From Synechococcus sp. HW_metabat.21 (GTDB taxonomy: Bacteria; Cyanobacteriota; Cyanobacteriia; PCC-6307; Cyanobiaceae), in contig JAAZUZ010000012.1 of NCBI GenBank assembly GCA_018623875.1, positions 1-20,793 of the forward strand: a stretch of 20,793 nucleotides of DNA. Reading direction: 5' to 3'. The notes under the pieces are model-generated. The model had not been told where the DNA came from and did no database searches. It saw only the letters and a program-made list of their open reading frames with translations. A program made the position numbers and the translations under genes. Below are positions 1-7,193 of the stretch, in pieces. Numbering within the stretch: the stretch's first letter is position 1; the number at the start of each line of letters is the position of its first letter.

Positions 1-172
1 CCACAACAGCGGCTTGTTGCATAAGTCACGCTGATGTGTGCCCTTGGTTCCCATTGGCCTTCGCCTTGGGATCCCCTCGAAAGCCCAGGAACTGCCCTTG
101 TCGGATGTAGGAAGGGTCCGTCCTACAGGGCCTGGGTGTTTTCTCCAGGAACCTGTGAGCTCCATTCCTTTC
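1..172. other. Non-coding leader upstream of ferredoxin gene
   Basis: I recognise no complete gene here. Frame 1 is open from the left edge to a TAA at 22-24, encoding PQQRLVA, so the first bases could be the tail of a gene outside the window, but seven residues cannot identify it. The rest is presumably the petF promoter and 5' leader. I could not assign convincing -35 and -10 boxes. A 7-base inverted repeat at 106-127 is the only clear structure and is listed separately. Confidence 0.4.
106..127 (+). promoter_or_regulatory. Inverted repeat in petF leader
   Basis: TGTAGGA at 106-112 and TCCTACA at 121-127 form a perfect 7-base inverted repeat with an 8-base spacer, 45 bases before the petF start codon. 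It could be a regulator's operator or a leader stem-loop that protects or regulates the mRNA. The sequence alone does not distinguish these, and chance is possible for a repeat this short. Confidence 0.3.
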
Positions 173-472
173 ATGGCTTCCTACAAGGTCACCCTCATCA
201 GCGAGGCAGAGGGCCTCAACAAGACCATCGAGGTTCCTGACGATCAGTACATCCTCGACGCCGCTGAAGAGCAGGGCATCGATCTCCCCTACTCCTGCCG
301 TGCTGGTGCTTGCAGCACCTGCGCCGGCAAGATCACCGCTGGCACCGTCGACCAGTCCGACCAGAGCTTCCTCGACGACGACCAGATCGAAGCTGGTTTC
401 GTTCTGACCTGCGTGGCTTACCCCACCAGCGACTGCACCATCAAGACCCACGCCGAAGAAGAGCTGTACTGA
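173..472 (+). CDS. petF: Plant-type [2Fe-2S] ferredoxin
   Basis: Soluble 99-residue ferredoxin that takes electrons from photosystem I and passes them to ferredoxin-NADP reductase and other acceptors. The cluster ligands are C42, C47, C50 and C80, in the family arrangement CRAGACSTC followed by a distant LTC. The chain is acidic and ends EELY, as photosynthetic ferredoxins do. The ATG at 173 is chosen because MASYKVTL is the usual N-terminus; upstream in-frame extension adds low-complexity sequence with no family match. No Shine-Dalgarno precedes it. A strong terminator follows 48 bases after the stop, so the gene is probably transcribed alone. Many cyanobacteria carry several petF-like genes; this looks like the main photosynthetic form, with nothing truncated or missing. 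Confidence 0.96.
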   Translation: MASYKVTLISEAEGLNKTIEVPDDQYILDAAEEQGIDLPYSCRAGACSTCAGKITAGTVDQSDQSFLDDDQIEAGFVLTCVAYPTSDCTIKTHAEEELY

Positions 473-480
473 GCTCGATC

Positions 481-502
481 GGGGCGTGCCCGTTCACGCC
501 CC
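481..502 (+). other. 3' UTR stem-loop of petF
   Basis: GGGGCGTG at 481-488 pairs perfectly with CACGCCCC at 495-502 around a 6-base loop, 8 bases after the petF stop. It is not followed by a run of T, so it is more likely an mRNA 3' stabiliser or pause hairpin than a terminator. The real terminator follows 18 bases later. Confidence 0.5.
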
Positions 503-520
503 GTCTCTTTGTGCTTCCTG

Positions 521-545
521 AACCACCCCTCGGGGTGGTTTTTTT
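521..545 (+). terminator. Rho-independent terminator of petF
   Basis: AACCACCCC at 521-529 pairs with GGGGTGGTT at 532-540. In practice this is about an 8-base stem with a CTCG loop. It runs straight into seven T at 539-545, then G and four more T. This is a textbook intrinsic terminator on the + strand, placed to end the petF message. Confidence 0.9.
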
Positions 546-567
546 GTTTTGAGTCCCCGCTGCCCTC

Positions 568-954
568 GTGACTGCCTCAACCCCTCCTCAGGTTCAAGAG
601 GTCTATGCACCAGGCAGTGAGCACACCAGCCCCGGTGCGCAGTACAGCTTCCGTGTGATTGGCCCCTGCTGCCGTCTGTTCGACCGGGAGGAGCTGCCCT
701 GGCCCTGTTGCCGGCTCTCCTGGCGCAGCAAGGAGCCCAGCTGGCGCCGTGTTGGCAAGCGCTTTGTTCCCGACCTGGCGGCCCGTCGGTGCCCCTCCTA
801 CGCCGTCGAGCTGCTGCAGCCCGGCTCCAGGCCCACCCAGACGGTGCTCACGCTGTTCTCCCAGCGTTTGAGTGGCCCCCTTCAGGAGTGGTGGTACAGC
901 AAGCAGCCGGCCTCCTGTGATCCAAGCAACGGGCTGCCGCCGGACGCGGACTGA
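568..954 (+). CDS. Cysteine-rich hypothetical protein
   Basis: I do not recognise this 128-residue protein. It has a GTG start and no other methionine codon. It contains two copies of the pentapeptide PCCRL (residues 33-37 and 46-50), 13 residues apart, plus C75 and C117, giving six cysteines. It is basic in the middle and has a WWY patch near 108-110. There is no signal peptide or membrane segment. The double CC motif suggests metal or cluster binding or disulfides, which is inference only. It starts only 22 bases after the petF terminator T-run and ends 11 bases before the next terminator, so it sits alone between two terminators. Support for coding is the clean fit of the frame between them and plausible composition. 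A shadow frame runs on the opposite strand, and I could not test conservation. Confidence 0.6.
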   Translation: MTASTPPQVQEVYAPGSEHTSPGAQYSFRVIGPCCRLFDREELPWPCCRLSWRSKEPSWRRVGKRFVPDLAARRCPSYAVELLQPGSRPTQTVLTLFSQRLSGPLQEWWYSKQPASCDPSNGLPPDAD

Positions 955-965
955 ATTCAAGCCAC

Positions 966-993
966 AAAAAAGCCCCGCCGATGAGGCGGGGCT
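966..993 (-). terminator. Terminator of psbV, possibly bidirectional
   Basis: AGCCCCGCC at 971-979 pairs with GGCGGGGCT at 985-993 around a 5-base loop. On the minus strand the stem is followed by six T (A966-A971 on the + strand), which fits intrinsic termination of psbV, whose stop lies at 1020. On the + strand it is followed only by TTGAT, so termination of orf568 from the left would be weaker. Confidence 0.85.
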
Positions 994-1019
994 TTGATCG
1001 CAAAGGCGTTGAAGCGAGA

Positions 1020-1529
1020 TCAGAAGTAGATCTTGCCGCCGCCCCACTGGGGACCCAGAACTTTCGGTGCGGTCAGGATGAAGCCGGCCATCAGGCGCAG
1101 GTCTTCATCGTTCATGTTGCGCATCTGCACGAAGACGTCGCTGCTGCGGATGCTGGGGTGCACGTCAGCAATGCTGTATTCGCCGTCGTAGCTGGTGGGA
1201 TCCTTCATGTAGTCCACAAGGGCCTCGACGTTGTCGCGGGCCGGGCTGGCCAGGGCGAGGGTCTCGGGGTCCAGGCCAACGTTGTGGTTGGTCTTGGTGA
1301 TGCCGCCGGCGTGGCAGACGCCGCAGCTGTTGTTGAAGGTCTTGCGACCGGCGTTGATCTCCTGCTCGCTGAAGGTCACCGAGGTGCCAGCGGGATCAGC
1401 TGGAACGGTGAGCTGCTCAGTGGTCCACTGGGCGGCCTGGGCAGGGCCGGCAAGACCCACCAGCAGAGCCAGGGGCAGAAGCATCAGCCGGGCCAGGGAC
1501 CGGAGTGCAGAGGAGAAAACAGAGGCCAT
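1020..1529 (-). CDS. psbV: Photosystem II extrinsic cytochrome c550
   Basis: PsbV binds the lumenal face of photosystem II and stabilises the Mn4CaO5 cluster and its Cl/Ca requirement. The 169-residue precursor has a signal peptide with a hydrophobic core ending AQA at residue 32. The heme site CGVCH is at 69-73. H124 in VHPS gives mature His92, and H73 gives mature His41, exactly the known bis-histidine ligands, which supports the cleavage site. The C-terminus GGGKIYF is the PsbV signature. The ATG at 1529 is chosen over an upstream in-frame start because it begins the signal peptide directly. No Shine-Dalgarno is seen. It lies 106 bases downstream of rnz on the same strand and probably has its own promoter there. 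The terminator at 966-993 follows. Confidence 0.96.
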   Translation of the reverse strand: MASVFSSALRSLARLMLLPLALLVGLAGPAQAAQWTTEQLTVPADPAGTSVTFSEQEINAGRKTFNNSCGVCHAGGITKTNHNVGLDPETLALASPARDNVEALVDYMKDPTSYDGEYSIADVHPSIRSSDVFVQMRNMNDEDLRLMAGFILTAPKVLGPQWGGGKIYF

Positions 1530-1548
1530 CGAAAAAGCCGGCAACGTG

Positions 1549-1561
1549 GCGTTTAAAACGC
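1549..1561. promoter_or_regulatory. Short palindrome upstream of psbV
   Basis: GCGTTT at 1549-1554 and AAACGC at 1556-1561 flank a single A, giving a near-continuous 13-base palindrome about 20 bases before the psbV start codon. It could be an operator or a leader hairpin. The 106-base gap between rnz and psbV (1530-1635) must hold the psbV promoter if psbV is not read through from rnz. A weak -10-like TGATACAAG lies on the minus strand at 1579-1571, with no convincing -35. Confidence 0.25.
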
Positions 1562-1635
1562 GCCTGAGTCCTTGTATCACGGCCGCTGGGCCCACCGCTT
1601 GGCCAGGACCAAGGCACTCACGAACTGTTGCAGGT

Positions 1636-2586
1636 TTAGGCCTCTGACGCGGCCACCTCAAGGGTCAGGAAATCCTTGGCCAGAACCGTGTTCGGAAAGA
1701 TCGCCTGGGCTTCGCTCAGCAGGTCGTCCGGCGTGACCGGGTTGCCGGGGACGTAGCGCGGGCTCAAGTGGGTCAAGGCGAGTTGCTTGACCCCTGCCGC
1801 GAGCGCCGTCTGGGCGGCCATCGTGCTGGTGGAGTGCTGCTTGGCGAAGGCCATCTCGGACTCCGCATGGGCAAAGGTGCTCTCGTGGATCAGCAGGTCC
1901 GCCCCGGTGGCGAGCGCCACGGCGGCTTCGCTGAAAACGGTGTCGGTGCAGTAGACGACGCTGCAGCCCGGACGCTCGGGGCCGCAGAGGGATGCGCCAT
2001 TGATGATCCGGCCGTCCTCCAAGTTGACGCTGCGGCCGGCCTTGAGCTCGGCGTAGATCGGTCCCGGTGGGATTCCCAGGGCCTTGGCCTGCTCCACATC
2101 GAAACGCCCTGGACGGGGTTTCTGGTCCACCCGGTAGGCAAAGGCGGGTACCCGGTGGGTCAGGGCAGTGCAGCGCACCGTGATGTCGTCGTCATCCAGC
2201 AAAACGGCCCCGCTGCGGGCCGCCTCCTTCACTCGGTGGCTGCGCAGGGGGTAGCCAATGCGCATGGAGGAGGTGCGCATCACCCCCTCGAGGTAGTCCC
2301 GCAATGGATCCGGCCCGTAGAGGTCAATGCCGCTGCAGGTGCCGGCCAGCCCCAGGCTGGCCAGGAGGCCCGGCAGGCCAAAGGTGTGGTCGCCGTGCAT
2401 GTGGGTGATGAACACCCGGCGCAGCTGGCTCACCCGCAGCTCGCTGCGCAGGAATTGGTGCTGCGTTCCCTCGCCGCAATCAAACAGCCAGAGCTCCGCC
2501 CGCTGCGGGAGCCGCAGGGCCACCGCCGAGACGTTGCGGGCTCGTGTTGGGACTCCCGAGCTGGTGCCGAGGAAGGTGACCTGCAC
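1636..2586 (-). CDS. rnz: Ribonuclease Z (tRNA 3' endonuclease)
   Basis: Metallo-beta-lactamase-fold endonuclease that cuts pre-tRNA after the discriminator base so that CCA can be added. The short-form protein has 316 residues, the family's normal length. Zinc ligands are visible in order: HMHGDH at 62-67, H144 in THR, D215 in CTDT, and H273 in LTHLSPRY. A glycine/proline-rich arm around 156-185 (PRPGRF, GIPPGP) is the tRNA-gripping exosite of this family. The start is GTG at 2586, because VQVTFLGTSSGVPT aligns with the usual MQVTFLGT; the frame stays open upstream but that part looks non-coding. It is divergent from the SpoIID-domain gene (about 100 bases apart) and upstream of psbV on the same strand. 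Confidence 0.95.
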   Translation of the reverse strand: MQVTFLGTSSGVPTRARNVSAVALRLPQRAELWLFDCGEGTQHQFLRSELRVSQLRRVFITHMHGDHTFGLPGLLASLGLAGTCSGIDLYGPDPLRDYLEGVMRTSSMRIGYPLRSHRVKEAARSGAVLLDDDDITVRCTALTHRVPAFAYRVDQKPRPGRFDVEQAKALGIPPGPIYAELKAGRSVNLEDGRIINGASLCGPERPGCSVVYCTDTVFSEAAVALATGADLLIHESTFAHAESEMAFAKQHSTSTMAAQTALAAGVKQLALTHLSPRYVPGNPVTPDDLLSEAQAIFPNTVLAKDFLTLEVAASEA

Positions 2587-2689
2587 GGCCGGTGTTCTCC
2601 CCGGTCTCTCTGGCTTGATCGTGCCACGGCGGGGCTGGCGGGGCCCGCTCAGGCTCGTCACAATGGCCTGCCCTTTCCCCCTGGGGTCG

Positions 2690-3991
2690 ATGCCGCCGCG
2701 CACTCCTCTCCGAGCCGTCGCCTGGGTCGCGGGGATCTGTGCTGCCCTGGCGGTGGCGCCCCTGCAGGCGGCGGAGCCCTGGTTGCGGGTGCTTGTCCTG
2801 GAGGCCCCCAGCCTGCGCCTGCGGGCGGCTGTGCCCTCGGGCGGCCTCCGCGTTCTCGATGGACGTGGTCAGCAGCTGGGGCTGGAGCCCCCAGGCGCTG
2901 AACTGCGCTTCGAGGCCCAACGGCAAAGGAAGGAGTTGTGGTTTGAGGCGGTCCCCCAGGGATCCGACCCCGACCCCGGGCTCTGGCTCGGTCAGCGCCG
3001 CTACCGCGGCCGCCTGCAGCTGCGGCGTCAGGGCGGGCAGCTCCAGGTGGTCAATCACATTCCCGTCGAGACCTATCTCCCCAGCGTCGTGGGCAGCGAG
3101 ATGCCCGCGAGCTGGCCCGATGCAGCCCTGAAGGCCCAGGCGGTGGCGGCCCGCACCTATGCCCTCAAGGCCCGCAAGCCCGCTTCAGCCTTTGATCTCA
3201 AGGCCACGGTGGCCAGCCAGGTCTACAAGGGGGTGGAGGCGGAGACCGCCAGCACCTGGGGTGCGGTTCAGCAGACCCGAGGCCTGGTGCTGACCTTCAA
3301 CGATGCCCTGATTGATGCGGTCTTCCACAGCAGCAGTGGGGGAGCGACCGAAAGCAGCGGTGATCTCTGGACCCGCCAGATGCCCTATCTGGTCAGTGTC
3401 CCGGACTTTGACCACGCCTCTCCAGTGCATCAGTGGAGCAAGCCCCTCGATGGGCCGCTGTTGCGGCGGGCGTTCCCTGAGCTCAGCCAGGTCCTAGCGA
3501 TTGAGGTGCTCTCCAGGACGGCCACCGGCCGGGTCCGTGAGGCGCGCGTGGTCGGCGCTGGCGCTCAGCAGGTCCGGCTCAGCGGAGCCCAGCTCCGCAG
3601 TCGTCTGGGCCTGCGCAGCACCTGGGTCCGCTTTGCGTTGGCTCCCACCAAGACCGCCAGCGTTGGCCCCTTTGGATTGACGGCCCGCCATGCCCCCCTG
3701 GGGTGGCCCGCGCCGCCGCCGCCCTTGCCGGCCTTCTCCCTGCCCCAGGCCCGCCCGCTTCCCGGTGCGGCCGTTCAGCTGGTGGCCGTGGGCCGCGGCT
3801 ACGGCCATGGCATTGGCATGAGTCAGTGGGGGGCGATGGCGCTGGCCCAGCGGGGCGAGAGTTTTGACGCGATCCTCCGCCACTACTACCGAGGCGTTCA
3901 GCTCGAGTCCTACGGGGCACTGGCACAACGGACCCGACCTCGGCCAGGCTCAAGGCCGGAGGCATGGCAGGCGATGGCCCCCCGGTTGTGA
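2690..3991 (+). CDS. SpoIID/LytB-domain secreted protein
   Basis: A 433-residue exported protein with a SpoIID domain. In Bacillus and Clostridium, SpoIID is a lytic transglycosylase that cleaves peptidoglycan from which stem peptides have been removed. In non-sporulating bacteria such as cyanobacteria the domain presumably serves wall remodelling. A signal peptide is visible at about 1-28, with the small-residue ending LQAA. Core motifs are VETYLPSVVGSEMP at 126-139, whose Glu corresponds to the essential acid, then KAQAVAARTYA, SSSGGATES at 214-222 and YGHGIGMSQWGA at 371-382. The region 340-360 is proline-rich. ATG 2690 is preferred because it begins the signal peptide with an Arg-containing n-region; ATG 2663 in the same frame is the alternative. 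It overlaps nagB downstream. Confidence 0.85.
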   Translation: MPPRTPLRAVAWVAGICAALAVAPLQAAEPWLRVLVLEAPSLRLRAAVPSGGLRVLDGRGQQLGLEPPGAELRFEAQRQRKELWFEAVPQGSDPDPGLWLGQRRYRGRLQLRRQGGQLQVVNHIPVETYLPSVVGSEMPASWPDAALKAQAVAARTYALKARKPASAFDLKATVASQVYKGVEAETASTWGAVQQTRGLVLTFNDALIDAVFHSSSGGATESSGDLWTRQMPYLVSVPDFDHASPVHQWSKPLDGPLLRRAFPELSQVLAIEVLSRTATGRVREARVVGAGAQQVRLSGAQLRSRLGLRSTWVRFALAPTKTASVGPFGLTARHAPLGWPAPPPPLPAFSLPQARPLPGAAVQLVAVGRGYGHGIGMSQWGAMALAQRGESFDAILRHYYRGVQLESYGALAQRTRPRPGSRPEAWQAMAPRL

Positions 3992-4743
3992 GAACCCAGC
4001 TGCTCAATCTGACGCTGGCCGCCGATGCCGGCGCCGTGGCGGAGCTGGTCGCCCGTCGACTGCTCGAGGCCCTGCGCTCGCGGGGCACTCTCGGCCTGGC
4101 TACCGGGCGCACCATGCTGCCCGTTTACAGCGCCTTTGTCCGGCTGCTGCGTCAGTTGCCGCCGCCGGAGCGCCAGGCGCTCTTGGCGGACTGGTGCAGC
4201 TTCAACCTTGACGAATACGTCGGTCTCGGGGCGGCAGACCCCCGCTCCTTTGCGGCCTTCATGCAGGTCCAGCTGGGGGTACCGCTCCAGCTTCCCGCGG
4301 GGGCGCTCAGGATTCCCGATGGCCGGGCACTGGATCCCCAGATGGAGGCGCTTCGCTATCGCGCGGAGCTCGAGCGCGCCGGCGGCCTGGGTTTGCAGTT
4401 GCTGGGTTTAGGCAGCAACGGCCATGTGGGGTTCAACGAACCCCCATGTGGCCCCGAGATGCCCTGCCGCGCTCTCGCTTTGAGTCCGGCGACCCGTGAG
4501 CAGAACGCGGATGCGTTTGGGGGGAACCCGGACGCTGTCCCCGCTCAGGCCATCACCCTCGGGACGGCGGAGATTCTTGCGGCCGACTCGCTCCTGCTGG
4601 TGGTGACCGGGGCCGCGAAGGCTGAGATCCTGCGCCGCACCCTGCAGGAGCCGCCCTGTGAGGCCGTGCCCGCCAGCTGGCTACAACGCCACCCCAGGCT
4701 GGAGGTCGTGGCGGACCGGGCGGCAGGCGCCGCCCTTAGCTGA
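3964..4743 (+). CDS. nagB: Glucosamine-6-phosphate deaminase
   Basis: Converts glucosamine-6-phosphate to fructose-6-phosphate and ammonia, in amino-sugar catabolism or wall recycling. The 259-residue protein has the family landmarks: GLATGRT at 44-50 (phosphate loop), FNLDEYVGL at 80-88 (D83 as the catalytic base), and LGLGSNGHVGFNEP at 147-160, with H154 and E159 as the His-Glu pair. N152 replaces the Asp of the E. coli enzyme, a change also seen in other NagB proteins. ATG 3964 overlaps the SpoIID gene by 28 bases; its GGAGG lies only one base away, too close to be effective. GTG 3988, which makes a 4-base GTGA overlap with the SpoIID stop, is an equally good start. The neighbour suggests salvage of wall amino sugars, by inference. 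Its end overlaps yebC. Confidence 0.9.
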   Translation: MAGDGPPVVRTQLLNLTLAADAGAVAELVARRLLEALRSRGTLGLATGRTMLPVYSAFVRLLRQLPPPERQALLADWCSFNLDEYVGLGAADPRSFAAFMQVQLGVPLQLPAGALRIPDGRALDPQMEALRYRAELERAGGLGLQLLGLGSNGHVGFNEPPCGPEMPCRALALSPATREQNADAFGGNPDAVPAQAITLGTAEILAADSLLLVVTGAAKAEILRRTLQEPPCEAVPASWLQRHPRLEVVADRAAGAALS

Positions 4744-4750
4744 GGGCGGC
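4729..4750. other. Hairpin spanning the nagB/yebC stop codons
   Basis: GCCGCCCT at 4729-4736 pairs perfectly with AGGGCGGC at 4743-4750 around the 6-base loop TAGCTG. The nagB stop (TGA, 4741-4743) and the yebC stop (TAA, 4738-4736) both fall in the loop and its closing base pair. No T-run follows on either side. The element probably shapes the 3' ends of both convergent messages, either as a Rho-type pause or as a stabiliser. That role is inferred. Confidence 0.5.
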
Positions 4751-5497
4751 CTCCATCAGCGCCTCGTCCGCCTCCAGGTTGGAGGTCACCGTCCGCACGT
4801 CATCCAACTCGTCGAGGGCGTCGAGCAGTTTCAGGCACCCCGCGAGGGCCTCTGGATCTTCGAGTTGGCAGGGGGTCTGGGCGATCCAGCGGTGTTCCCA
4901 GCTGGTGACCGGCAGCCCGGCCCGGCGCAGGTTGTCTTGGAGGGCTTCCAGCTGCTCAAACGGGCCGATGATCTCGGCCCCGTCAGCGTCGATCTCGTAA
5001 CTGAGGACCTGGTCCTCGAGGTTGAGCAGGTGCTCGAGCAGCGTCTCCTCCTGGAGACCGGCTTGGTTCAGGCGCACGACGCTGCGGTGCTCGAAGAGGT
5101 AGCCCACGCAGCCGGTTTCGCCGAGGTTGCCGCCGTTTTTGTTGAAGGCCAAGCGAATTTCGGCGGCGGCCCGGTTGCGGTTGTCGGTGAGCGATTCGAT
5201 CAGGACAGCCACGCCTCCAGGGCCATAGCCCTCGTAGCGGACCTCCTCAAATTGGTCGGCCCCACTGCCCCCTTGCCCGGAGCCCTTGGCGATGGCCCGC
5301 TCGATGTTGGCGTTGGGCACCCGCGCCGCCTTGGCCTTCTCGATGGCGGTGCGCAGCTGGAAATTGCCCGCCGGGTCGGCTCCAGCGCGGGCCGCCACCA
5401 TGATTTCCCGACCCAGGCGCGTGAAGACCGCCCCGCGCTTGGCATCCACCACGGCCTTGGTGCGTTTGATTTGGGCCCATCGGCTGTGGCCGGCCAT
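4736..5497 (-). CDS. yebC: YebC/TACO1-family protein
   Basis: Member of the YebC/PmpR/TACO1 family, long annotated as a transcriptional regulator and more recently tied to translation, where members relieve ribosome stalling on proline stretches. Its 253 residues match the family length. The N-terminus MAGHSRWAQIKRTK is the family signature, followed by DAKRGAVFTRLGREI and the conserved NANIERAI and YEGYGPGGVAVL segments. The acidic C-terminus is also typical. The ATG at 5497 is unambiguous. It lies 18 bases downstream of truB on the same strand, giving a two-gene unit of RNA and translation function. The 3' end overlaps nagB by 8 bases within a hairpin. Confidence 0.95.
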   Translation of the reverse strand: MAGHSRWAQIKRTKAVVDAKRGAVFTRLGREIMVAARAGADPAGNFQLRTAIEKAKAARVPNANIERAIAKGSGQGGSGADQFEEVRYEGYGPGGVAVLIESLTDNRNRAAAEIRLAFNKNGGNLGETGCVGYLFEHRSVVRLNQAGLQEETLLEHLLNLEDQVLSYEIDADGAEIIGPFEQLEALQDNLRRAGLPVTSWEHRWIAQTPCQLEDPEALAGCLKLLDALDELDDVRTVTSNLEADEALMEAALS

Positions 5498-5515
5498 GCG
5501 TGATGTCGAAGTGAA

Positions 5516-6427
5516 CTAGCCCGCAGCGTCGAGCACGAGCTTGGGTTGCAACTGCCCAGGGGAGGCGACCCGGGCCATACCCGCCAGGTTGCCATCTGGA
5601 TCCACCACCACAACGGGGCTCTCGAGGGCCCAGCTGGGATCACAGTTCTGGACTCGCCCGCAGCGCCAGCCCGCCATTCCCTCGTGATCCAACTGATGCT
5701 GGGGCAGATGGCCAAGCACCTCCAGGGGATTTAGGAGGGCGGGGGGTTCCCCCTCCAGCTGCTCCAACGGCACGCTCTGCTCCAGCCCAAACCCCAGGGC
5801 TCGGGTCCGCCGCAAGCGCGCCAGACTGCCGCCGCAGCCCAGGGCATCGCCGAGGTCGCGGGCCAAGGAGCGGATGTAGGTGCCGGCGCTGCAGTGCACC
5901 TCCAGCTCGAGGCGACCCTGGGTTGGATCCCAATCCAGCAACTCCAGGCGGTGAATCGTGACGGGCCGGGGAGCGAGCTCCGGGCATTGGCCGGCGCGGG
6001 CCAATTTGTAGGCCCGCTCGCCATTGACATGAACCGCGGAGACCGCCGGTGGACGTTGCTGGATGGCACCGCGGAAGGGGGTGAGAGCGGTGGCGAGGTC
6101 CCTCTCGCTGAGGCTGGGGATGGGACGCTCCTCGAGCACCTCTCCCTCCAGGTCATCGCTGTTCGTGCGCACCCCCAGCTGGACGATGCCCCGGTAGGTC
6201 TTGTCGCCCTCCAGGTAGGGCAGCAGCCGGGTGGCAGGCCCCAGGGCGATGGGCAGTACCCCGGTCACGGCCGGGTCCAGGGTTCCCCCATGGCCGACCC
6301 GTTTAAGCCCGTAGGCCCGGCGAATCCGGGAGACGCAGCTGTGGGAGCTCATCCCTGCCGGCTTGTCGAGTACGAGAAAGCCGCAGATCAACGCTGGATT
6401 GAGGCGAGCAGGTCGCAATGCTGCCAC
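5516..6427 (-). CDS. truB: tRNA pseudouridine(55) synthase
   Basis: Makes the universal pseudouridine 55 in the T-loop of tRNA. The family core is complete: FLVLDKPAGMSSH near the N-terminus, then GHGGTLDPAVTGVLP, which holds the catalytic Asp, then KTYRG, RPPAVSAVHVNGERAYKLAR and CSAGTYIRSLARDLG. No ATG sits close to the conserved core. GTG at 6427 (about 303 residues) is chosen; TTG codons 9 and 36 bases further in are alternatives. A longer in-frame extension would run into the divergent transporter gene at 6453. It is followed 18 bases later by yebC. The C-terminal part after residue about 220 is the less conserved RNA-binding tail and is intact. Confidence 0.92.
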   Translation of the reverse strand: MAALRPARLNPALICGFLVLDKPAGMSSHSCVSRIRRAYGLKRVGHGGTLDPAVTGVLPIALGPATRLLPYLEGDKTYRGIVQLGVRTNSDDLEGEVLEERPIPSLSERDLATALTPFRGAIQQRPPAVSAVHVNGERAYKLARAGQCPELAPRPVTIHRLELLDWDPTQGRLELEVHCSAGTYIRSLARDLGDALGCGGSLARLRRTRALGFGLEQSVPLEQLEGEPPALLNPLEVLGHLPQHQLDHEGMAGWRCGRVQNCDPSWALESPVVVVDPDGNLAGMARVASPGQLQPKLVLDAAG

Positions 6428-6452
6428 CGTGTGGCGCAGCTGATGGCCCCGA

Positions 6453-7187
6453 ATGCCCGTTGATGAGGCTCTGCAACAGCGCCGGGAGCTGGCCTTTCTG
6501 GTGCTCTCCGGTCTGTTCCTGGGAACGATGGGGATGTTGAACATCCTTGGGCTGACGCGCTTTCTGCAGCTCGGTCAGATCGGATCGTGGCCGGTGGTGG
6601 TGGCCGTCGGTGCCCTCCCCTATCCGGTGACCTTTCTCTGCACGGACCTAATCAGTGAGATCTGGGGCGAGCAGCGGGCCAATCAGTTGGTCTGGGTGGG
6701 GCTGCTGCTCAATGGCTGGATCGTGCTGGTGCTCTGGCTCGGGGGCATCTTGCCGGGCCTACCCGGGGCAGACGATGAGACCTTTTTCGCGGTGCAGGGC
6801 TTGGCCTTCGGCGCGGTGGGCGCCTCGATGGCGGCCTACATGGCCGCGCAGTTCACCGATGTGCGTCTCTTCCATTTCTGGAAACGCCTGACGGGTGGTC
6901 GGGCCCTTTGGTTGCGCAACAACGGCTCGACCCTGGTGAGTCAGCTGGTGGATACGACGGCGGTGGTGCTGATTAGTCACTACGCCGCCCACGTGTTGCC
7001 GGTTCGAGCGGATCTCCCAGTGGCGCCCCAGCTGCTGAGCTTCATCGCCAGCGGCTACCTCTTCAAGGCCTTGGCGGCCTTGCTGGACACCCTGCCCTTT
7101 TATTGGCTGACGGCTTGGTTACGCCGTTGGTTGAGGGTGCCTGGAGCCGGAGCGGAGTTGGTTCCTGAGCAGCGGCCTCTACGGTGA
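6453..7187 (+). CDS. yhhQ: Queuosine precursor transporter family protein
   Basis: Inner-membrane protein of the VUT/DUF165 (YhhQ) family, whose E. coli member imports the queuosine precursors preQ0 and preQ1. The 244-residue chain shows about six hydrophobic segments, near 13-35, 47-65, 79-100, 112-132, 165-187 and 195-222. The family motif around PYPVTFLCTDLISEIWG follows the second segment, and WLRNNGSTLVSQLVDT lies in the second half. The ATG at 6453 lacks a Shine-Dalgarno. It is divergent from truB with about 25 bases between starts, and 6 bases ahead of the methyltransferase gene, so those two are probably co-transcribed. The substrate in this organism is inferred from family only. Confidence 0.85.
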   Translation: MPVDEALQQRRELAFLVLSGLFLGTMGMLNILGLTRFLQLGQIGSWPVVVAVGALPYPVTFLCTDLISEIWGEQRANQLVWVGLLLNGWIVLVLWLGGILPGLPGADDETFFAVQGLAFGAVGASMAAYMAAQFTDVRLFHFWKRLTGGRALWLRNNGSTLVSQLVDTTAVVLISHYAAHVLPVRADLPVAPQLLSFIASGYLFKALAALLDTLPFYWLTAWLRRWLRVPGAGAELVPEQRPLR

Positions 7188-7193
7188 GCAACC

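Noticed and set aside
1768..2901. Long + strand open frame opposite rnz
   Set aside because: rnz has every metal-ligand motif in order on the other strand, so this frame is its shadow.
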